DNA from: Methylomonas sp. ZR1
GTDB lineage: Bacteria; Pseudomonadota; Gammaproteobacteria; Methylococcales; Methylomonadaceae
Direction of reading: 5' to 3'
NCBI RefSeq assembly: GCF_013141865.1
Contig: NZ_RCST01000001.1
Coordinates: 4,712,001 to 4,776,000 of the forward strand
DNA: 64,000 bases
Below the pieces are notes generated by a model, which was not told the DNA's origin, made no database searches, and worked only from the letters and a program-made list of their open reading frames with translations. Of this stretch, positions 58,771-64,000 are shown piece after piece. A program made the position numbers and the translations under genes. The first letter of the stretch is position 1, and each line of letters opens with the position of its first letter.

Positions 58771-59760
58771 GTGGAGTTAATTTCCGTGGGTTGTGATCAA
58801 GACATTCAGGCGTTGGCGTTGGCGGTGATTCAGACCGAAATGCAGGCGGTTGCCGGCTTGGCTGCACGCATCGATGAGCAATTTGTTAGTGCCTGCCGGT
58901 TGCTGCTGGCTTGTAAAGGCCGGGTGGTGGTTACCGGTATGGGCAAATCCGGGCATATAGCCGGTAAAATTGCCGCCACGCTGGCCAGCACCGGCACCCC
59001 GGCTTTCTTTGTGCACCCCGGAGAAGCCAGTCACGGCGATCTGGGCATGATTACCCGCCAGGATGTGGTGCTGGCCTTGTCCAATTCCGGCGAAACCGAA
59101 GAAATCCTGACGATATTGCCTATTATTAAGCGACTCGGCGTGCCGCTGATTGCGTTGACGGGTAATCCCGAATCGGCCTTGGCCAGGTTTGCTAGTGTGC
59201 ACATCAATGTAGCTGTCGAGCATGAGGCTTGCCCGTTGGGTTTGGCGCCGACTGCCAGCACTACGGCGGCATTGGTCATGGGCGATGCGTTAGCCGTGTC
59301 GCTATTGGAAACCAAGGGTTTTACCCGCGACGATTTTGCTTTGTCGCATCCAGGCGGTAGCTTGGGTAAGCGCTTGTTGTTGCAGGTTAACGACATCATG
59401 CACCGCGGCAGTGAAGTGCCGGTGGTGACGGATAGTGTTTTAGTGAGCGATGCCTTGCTGGAAATGACCGGCAAGAAGCTGGGCATGACCGCAGTGGTCG
59501 ATGGCGAAGGCAGGGTCGCCGGGATATTTACCGACGGTGATTTGCGGCGCATGTTGGAAAAAAATCTGGATGTGCATGCGACACGCATCGCCGAAGTCAT
59601 GACGGGTCCTTGTAAAGTGATCGATGTGAATATGTTGGCGGCGGAAGCCATGCAAATCATGGAAAGTAAAAAAATCAATGCCCTGCTGGTCGTCGACAGC
59701 CAACAAAAATTGTTGGGCGCCTTGAATATGCACGACTTGCTGCGGGCCGGCATAGTCTGA
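58771..59760 (+). CDS. kdsD: D-arabinose 5-phosphate isomerase
   Basis: About 329 residues: an SIS domain (VTGMGKSGHIAGKIAATLASTGTP, HPGEASHGDLGM, SNSGETEE) followed by two CBS domains ending in MHDLLRAGIV. It turns ribulose 5-phosphate into arabinose 5-phosphate for Kdo synthesis. Starts at GTG 58771 or, with a GGAG nine bases upstream, GTG 58786; the frame is open further upstream but would be longer than the family. Confidence 0.93.
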   Translation: MELISVGCDQDIQALALAVIQTEMQAVAGLAARIDEQFVSACRLLLACKGRVVVTGMGKSGHIAGKIAATLASTGTPAFFVHPGEASHGDLGMITRQDVVLALSNSGETEEILTILPIIKRLGVPLIALTGNPESALARFASVHINVAVEHEACPLGLAPTASTTAALVMGDALAVSLLETKGFTRDDFALSHPGGSLGKRLLLQVNDIMHRGSEVPVVTDSVLVSDALLEMTGKKLGMTAVVDGEGRVAGIFTDGDLRRMLEKNLDVHATRIAEVMTGPCKVIDVNMLAAEAMQIMESKKINALLVVDSQQKLLGALNMHDLLRAGIV

Positions 59761-59772
59761 GAGTGACGAGTG

Positions 59773-60306
59773 ATGTTCGATTTAACCCCCCAATTACTGA
59801 GTGCTGTTAAGCGGCTAAAGCTGTTGATTCTGGATGTGGATGGCGTGCTGACCGACGGTCGTTTGTTTTTCGACGATAACGGCAAAGAATACAAATGTTT
59901 TCACGCGCGCGACGGGCATGGCATTAAATTGTTGCGTCAGACCGGAGTGGAAGTAGCGGTAATTTCCGGCCGCAAATCCAATTCGGTCGCGCTACGCATG
60001 CAGAGTCTTGGAGTCGAGCTTGTCTACCAAGGTCACGAGAACAAGCGCGCGGCATTCGCGGAAATTTTGCAGCGTCTGGTCCTAACGCCGGAACAAGTGG
60101 CGTATATCGGCGACGACATTCTGGATTTGCCGGTGATGCGTCAAGTTGGATTTGCCGTTGCGGTGCAAGATGCCAATTTCGTGCTAAAGAATTATGCTCA
60201 TTGGCAAACACAGACAGCTGGCGGTTTGGGCGCGGTGCGAGAAGTATGCGATTTAATCATGCAAGTCCAAGGTAACTTTGACAGCGTGCTGCAAACCTAT
60301 TTATGA
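59773..60306 (+). CDS. kdsC: 3-deoxy-D-manno-octulosonate 8-phosphate phosphatase
   Basis: A 177-residue HAD-type phosphatase without cap domain. LLILDVDGVLTDG supplies the nucleophile and acid Asp, GRKS the second motif, and GDDILDLPVM the metal site. It releases Kdo. A GTG directly before the ATG is an alternative start. It is coupled to lptC by an ATGA overlap. Confidence 0.95.
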   Translation: MFDLTPQLLSAVKRLKLLILDVDGVLTDGRLFFDDNGKEYKCFHARDGHGIKLLRQTGVEVAVISGRKSNSVALRMQSLGVELVYQGHENKRAAFAEILQRLVLTPEQVAYIGDDILDLPVMRQVGFAVAVQDANFVLKNYAHWQTQTAGGLGAVREVCDLIMQVQGNFDSVLQTYL

Positions 60307-60869
60307 CCGTACTGAAAAATCTACAGATTTTTATTTATGTCGGCTTGGCAGCATTGTTGTCATGGTGGCTGGTTCAACTGAATGAACAGCGTGACGCCGA
60401 AATGAAAATTGTCGAAAATAGCCCGGATTTTTTTAGCTTGGGTTATTTCAAAAAGGAAATGAATATCGACGGTGTGCCGAAAAGCGAATTAGCCGCGGAA
60501 AAAATGCAGCACTTTAAAGCCGACGGCAGTACGCATCTGGAAAAGCCGGTAATGACTTTGTATAACCCCAACCAGATGCCTTGGCTAATCAAGGCCGACA
60601 GCGGCGTGATGGCTGCGGACGGCGATAATTTGCAGCTTAACGGTAGTGCTTATATCAATCGGGAGGCCTCGAAAACCAATTCGGCGCTGACCATCAATAC
60701 ATCGGATCTGCGAGTAAAACTCGCCAGCCATTATGCGGAGACACAGGCGTGGACGGAGATCATCAGCCCACCCAACAAAACGGCGGGAGTAGGAATGGAA
60801 GCGACTTTTGTTAGTCCGATTCACCTGAAATTGTTGTCCAAAGTGAAAGGTCGCTATGAAATTAAGTAA
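60303..60869 (+). CDS. lptC: LPS export protein LptC
   Basis: A 188-residue bitopic protein: one N-terminal membrane helix (residues 8-24), then a beta-jellyroll with PDFFSLGYFKKEMNIDGVP. It receives LPS from LptB2FG and hands it to LptA. Overlaps at both ends show it is read with kdsC and lptA. Confidence 0.92.
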   Translation: MTVLKNLQIFIYVGLAALLSWWLVQLNEQRDAEMKIVENSPDFFSLGYFKKEMNIDGVPKSELAAEKMQHFKADGSTHLEKPVMTLYNPNQMPWLIKADSGVMAADGDNLQLNGSAYINREASKTNSALTINTSDLRVKLASHYAETQAWTEIISPPNKTAGVGMEATFVSPIHLKLLSKVKGRYEIK

Positions 60870-61356
60870 AATGGTCGGTGTAGGCCTGTTATTCTCGGCG
60901 CGGATGGCGTTTGGTCTGGAGTCGGATTCCGAACAACCCATCTACATCGACTCGGATAATGCGGTTTACGACGAAAAGGCGCAGATCAGCACCTATACCG
61001 GCAATGTGGTTGCTACGCAGGGAACGATCAGAATCGATGGCGACAAATTGGTGGTTTATCTGAAAGATGGCGCGATTATCAAATTGATTGCTACAGGTAA
61101 ACCGTCGCGATTCAAACAGTTGCCGGCGGTGGGCAAGGAAGAAATGCACGGGGAGGGCTTGATCAACGAATTTTACCCCGACCAGAATTTGCTGAAATTT
61201 ATGAAAAATGCTTCGGTTTGGCAGGGTGACGCCAAACAATCCAGTGAGTATATCGAGTACGATACCAAAAACTCCTTGCTGAAGGCGGGTGAAGCGCAAT
61301 CCGACGGCAAGCGCGTACACTCAGTGATTAAACCCAAGCCTAAGCAGGCGCAATAA
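60856..61356 (+). CDS. lptA: LPS transport periplasmic protein LptA
   Basis: A 166-residue protein with signal peptide (cleavage near AFG) and the OstA domain (IDSDNAVYDEKAQISTYTGN, DGDKLVVYL, ASVWQGD). It forms the periplasmic bridge for LPS. It overlaps the lptC end by 14 bases and the lptB start by one. Confidence 0.94.
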   Translation: MKLSKMVGVGLLFSARMAFGLESDSEQPIYIDSDNAVYDEKAQISTYTGNVVATQGTIRIDGDKLVVYLKDGAIIKLIATGKPSRFKQLPAVGKEEMHGEGLINEFYPDQNLLKFMKNASVWQGDAKQSSEYIEYDTKNSLLKAGEAQSDGKRVHSVIKPKPKQAQ

Positions 61357-62081
61357 TGGCGCGATTGGTTGCGGAACAGCTGTTTAAACGCTACAACAAT
61401 CGAAATGTGGTCGATGGGGTCAGCCTGAGGGTGGACACCGGGGAAGTCGTAGGTTTGTTGGGTCCGAACGGAGCCGGGAAAACCACCAGCTTTTACATGA
61501 TGGTGGGCTTGGTCAAAGCCGATAGCGGCGAGATTTTTTTTGACGAGCAGCGCATCACGCATCATCCGATGCACCGGCGCGCGCGCTTGGGAATCGGTTA
61601 TCTGGCGCAAGAGGCTTCGGTCTTTCGTAAATTGAGTGTAGCCGACAATTTACGCGCGGTATTGCAGATTCGGGCCGATTTGACCGATGGGCAAATCGAG
61701 TTGTTGATCGATGAGTTATTGACAGAGTTTAATATCAACCACTTACGTAATCAGGTGGCGCTTGGTTTGTCAGGTGGGGAGCGGCGCAGGGTGGAAATCG
61801 CCAGGGCGTTGGCTAGTGAGCCGCAATTTATTCTGCTCGACGAACCGTTTGCCGGTGTCGATCCTATTTCGGTGCTGGAGTTGCAAAAAATCATTGCGCA
61901 CTTGAAGCATCGCGGTATCGGGATTTTGATTACCGAGCACAAAGTGCGGGAGACTTTGGAGATTTGCGATCGCGCTTATATTTTGAACAATGGGAAGGTT
62001 ATCGCCGAAGGCCAGTCGCGCCAGTTGGTGGATAACGAAGAGGTGCGTAGAGTGTATCTGGGCGAGAAATTTAGTTTATGA
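61356..62081 (+). CDS. lptB: LPS export ABC transporter ATPase LptB
   Basis: A 241-residue ATPase with Walker A GPNGAGKTT, signature LSGGERRRVEIARAL, Walker B FILLDEPFAGVDP and switch His in ITEHKV. It drives LPS extraction with LptFG. rpoN follows 13 bases after it. Confidence 0.96.
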   Translation: MARLVAEQLFKRYNNRNVVDGVSLRVDTGEVVGLLGPNGAGKTTSFYMMVGLVKADSGEIFFDEQRITHHPMHRRARLGIGYLAQEASVFRKLSVADNLRAVLQIRADLTDGQIELLIDELLTEFNINHLRNQVALGLSGGERRRVEIARALASEPQFILLDEPFAGVDPISVLELQKIIAHLKHRGIGILITEHKVRETLEICDRAYILNNGKVIAEGQSRQLVDNEEVRRVYLGEKFSL

Positions 62082-62094
62082 AATTCGAATAGTC

Positions 62095-63531
62095 ATGAAG
62101 CAATCTCTACAACTCCGTATCGGTCAGAGTCTGACCATGACGCCGCAATTGCAACAGGCTATTAAGCTGTTGCAGATGTCGACTTTGGACTTACAACAGG
62201 AAATTCAGCAAGCCTTGGAATCCAACATGATGTTGGAGATCGACGAAGAGGAACTGCCTAATCTGGAGTTTCGCGATAAAAAACTCGAAAACACCGATCA
62301 GCAAACCAGCGAAGGCTCGCAAACCGATATGCCGGACGAATTACCGGTCGATGTCAGTTGGGACGATGTCTACGAAAGCTCTTTGCCCAGCGGTGGCGAT
62401 GAGGGCGATAGTCCGGAATTCGAGGCCTTTCGCGGCAAATCCGAGTCTTTACGCGATCATCTGGTTTGGCAGCTGGAGCTGATTCCGATTTCTGACCGCG
62501 ATTATGCGATAGCTACCGCTATCATCGACGCGATTAACGATGACGGTTATGTGACCAGCGAATTGGCGGATATTTTTCAGGGACTCCAGGATCAACTGGA
62601 AGGCTTGGAAATGGATGAAGTCCTGGCCGTGTTGCATAGGGTGCAAAACTTTGATCCCGTCGGTGTGGCGGCGTTGGATTTGGCTGACTGCCTGGGTTTG
62701 CAACTGCAACAGTTACCGGCTACGACGCCTTATCGGTCGGAGGCTTTGGAGTTTGTGCACAGGCATTTGGATTTGTTGGCCAGTTGCGATCAAGCGCGCT
62801 TGATGAAGCGGATAGGGATGACCGAGGATGTATTAAAGGGGGTGCTGGCGTTAATCAGAACCCTGGATCCCAAGCCTGGCGCTCGCTTGCAGGATTCTGA
62901 TGTCGAATACGTGGTGCCTGATGTGTTCGTCGCCAAAGTCAACGGACAGTGGCTGGTTAATCTGAACCCGGAGATAGCGCCCAAATTGCGCGTCAATCCT
63001 TTTTATTCCGGGATGATCAAACGCGCCGACAATAGTCATGACAATGTCAGCATGAAAAACCATCTGCAGGAAGCGCGCTGGTTTATCAAAAGCTTGCATA
63101 GCCGCAACGACACTTTGTTGAGAGTGGCGAGAAGCATCGTCGAAAAACAAGGCGATTTTTTCGAGCACGGTGCGATTGCGATGAAGCCGATGGTGTTGCG
63201 CGATATTGCCGAGGAATTGGAGTTGCACGAATCGACGATCTCTCGGGTCACCACGCAAAAATACATGCACACCCCGCACGGTGTGATCGAATTTAAATAT
63301 TTTTTCTCCAGCCATGTCAGTACCGATGGCGGGGGAGAGTGTTCGGCGACCGCAATTCGGGCGCTGATAAAAGAGTTGGTCGGCAGTGAAAACCCGGCCA
63401 AGCCATTGAGCGATAGTAAAATATCGGACTTATTGAATGAGAAGGGCATTAACGTCGCGCGCCGCACCATTGCCAAATATCGGGAAGCGATGTCCATTCC
63501 TTCAACCAGCCAGCGGAAAAGGCATATTTGA
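62095..63531 (+). CDS. rpoN: RNA polymerase sigma-54 factor
   Basis: A 478-residue sigma-54. The Gln-rich activator region I (MKQSLQLRIGQSLTMTPQLQQAIKLLQ in part) and an acidic region II precede the core-binding and DNA-binding parts, ending with the RpoN box ARRTIAKYREAM. ATG at 62095 gives the standard N-terminus; the longer frame overlaps lptB. It is the factor needed by the FisR-like activator at 27.8-29.2 kb. Confidence 0.97.
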   Translation: MKQSLQLRIGQSLTMTPQLQQAIKLLQMSTLDLQQEIQQALESNMMLEIDEEELPNLEFRDKKLENTDQQTSEGSQTDMPDELPVDVSWDDVYESSLPSGGDEGDSPEFEAFRGKSESLRDHLVWQLELIPISDRDYAIATAIIDAINDDGYVTSELADIFQGLQDQLEGLEMDEVLAVLHRVQNFDPVGVAALDLADCLGLQLQQLPATTPYRSEALEFVHRHLDLLASCDQARLMKRIGMTEDVLKGVLALIRTLDPKPGARLQDSDVEYVVPDVFVAKVNGQWLVNLNPEIAPKLRVNPFYSGMIKRADNSHDNVSMKNHLQEARWFIKSLHSRNDTLLRVARSIVEKQGDFFEHGAIAMKPMVLRDIAEELELHESTISRVTTQKYMHTPHGVIEFKYFFSSHVSTDGGGECSATAIRALIKELVGSENPAKPLSDSKISDLLNEKGINVARRTIAKYREAMSIPSTSQRKRHI

Positions 63532-63570
63532 TCAATCTGGAAGAATAATTTTTAAAAACAGGAGTATTCC

Positions 63571-63861
63571 ATGCAAGTCAGTATCACAGGTCATCACGTA
63601 GAAGTCACCGAAGCATTAAAAGCCTACGTGGATGAAAAAATCAGCAAAATCAAACGTCATTTCGACAATGTCGTTGATGTTCACGTCATTTTGACCGTTG
63701 AGAAATTGGAGCAAAAAGCCGAAGCGGCGGTACAAATCAGCGGTGCCAAACTGTATGCCGAAGACGTACAAGAAGATATGTACGCGGCTATCGACAACAT
63801 GGTCGACAAACTCGACAGACAAATCGTCAAACATAAAGAAAAAAATCAGAACCATCGTTAA
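63571..63861 (+). CDS. hpf: Ribosome hibernation promoting factor (short HPF)
   Basis: A 96-residue HPF/YfiA protein (MQVSITGHHVEVTEALKAYV, AVQISGAKLYAEDVQEDMYAAID). It binds the 30S head in stationary phase and promotes 100S dimers. CAGGAGT precedes the start. In most relatives ptsN follows; here rapZ follows directly. Confidence 0.95.
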   Translation: MQVSITGHHVEVTEALKAYVDEKISKIKRHFDNVVDVHVILTVEKLEQKAEAAVQISGAKLYAEDVQEDMYAAIDNMVDKLDRQIVKHKEKNQNHR

Positions 63862-63917
63862 TTATGGGCTTGCGCGGTACAGGGTGAACGCGATTTTCGC
63901 TCTGTATCGTTTTGCAT

Positions 63918-64000
63918 ATGAAACTAGTCATCGTCAGCGGCTTATCGGGATCGGGTAAAAGTATCGCGTTGGATACTTTGGAAGATTGCGGCTATTACTG
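63918..64000 (+). CDS. rapZ: RapZ, N-terminal fragment (window ends)
   Basis: The first 27 residues contain the P-loop SGLSGSGKS and [10 protein letters not shown], as in RapZ (YvcJ family), an RNA-binding adaptor or nucleotide-binding regulator. The gene is cut by the window edge. It lies 56 bases after hpf. Confidence 0.88.
   Translation, partial: MKLVIVSGLSGSGKSIALDTLEDCGYY

Noticed and set aside
61990..62094. Longer N-terminus for RpoN
   Set aside because: Extra residues overlap lptB out of frame and do not fit the conserved MKQSLQLR start.

Overview
This 64 kb window is chromosomal DNA of a gammaproteobacterium. The gene order around rpsU-dnaG-rpoD, folB-plsY-tsaD, mla-murA-hisGD and kdsD-kdsC-lptCAB-rpoN-hpf-rapZ is typical of that class. 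A second, N-type F1Fo-ATPase, a PEP-CTERM exported protein, a corrinoid methyl-transfer operon and a large copper/sulfur cluster point to a Methylomonas-like methanotroph (Methylococcales). That assignment is an inference, because no methane oxidation gene lies in the window. There is no rRNA, phage, integrase, recognisable transposase or CRISPR array.

Layout. 1-6.4 kb: the tail of an unknown gene, a protein made of about 19 TGVAKYL repeats, small envelope proteins, pteridine reductase with folK and folB, plsY and tsaD. 6.3-10.9 kb: the macromolecular synthesis operon rpsU-yqeY-dnaG-rpoD behind a good sigma-70 promoter, then a tRNA with a CAU anticodon. 10.9-16.9 kb: metK-ahcY (methyl cycle), bioA, rsmE, a CPBP protease and a lipoprotein. 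17.2-27.2 kb: an N-ATPase operon interrupted twice, by a lytic transglycosylase and by a reverse-strand O-acyltransferase. atpR is absent, and the c subunit lacks the usual first-helix sodium ligand. 27.2-27.8 kb: a ParE-type toxin-antitoxin pair.

27.8-35.1 kb: a FisR-like sigma-54 activator, with a perfect palindrome and a -24/-12 promoter upstream of a divergent cluster: persulfide dioxygenase-like enzyme, TauE/SafE exporter, multicopper oxidase, HMA-SafE protein, PsiE-like protein and a His-rich periplasmic protein. 35.1-42.8 kb: the most unusual locus. Six minus-strand genes are joined by 1-4 base stop/start overlaps: a RACE-type corrinoid activator, a corrinoid protein, a UroD-type methyltransferase, DUF1638, a histidine kinase, and a REC-PAS-GGDEF-EAL protein. 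Corrinoid methyl-transfer chemistry is thus fused at operon level to phosphorelay and cyclic-di-GMP signalling. A divergent REC-kinase and a response regulator follow (43.2-45.2 kb).

45.3-53 kb: an AAA protein, oxyR with a candidate autoregulatory site, a PEP-CTERM protein, a family of structured noncoding repeats (two tandem copies of about 420 bp plus three diverged fragments), a DUF1963 protein, and two BrnT-type toxin-antitoxin loci pointing away from each other. 53-64 kb: conserved envelope and housekeeping genes: mlaFEDB (no mlaC), murA, hisG, hisD; then kdsD, kdsC, lptC, lptA, lptB, rpoN, hpf and the start of rapZ (no ptsN).

All assignments come from reading sequence and motifs by eye; no database search was run.
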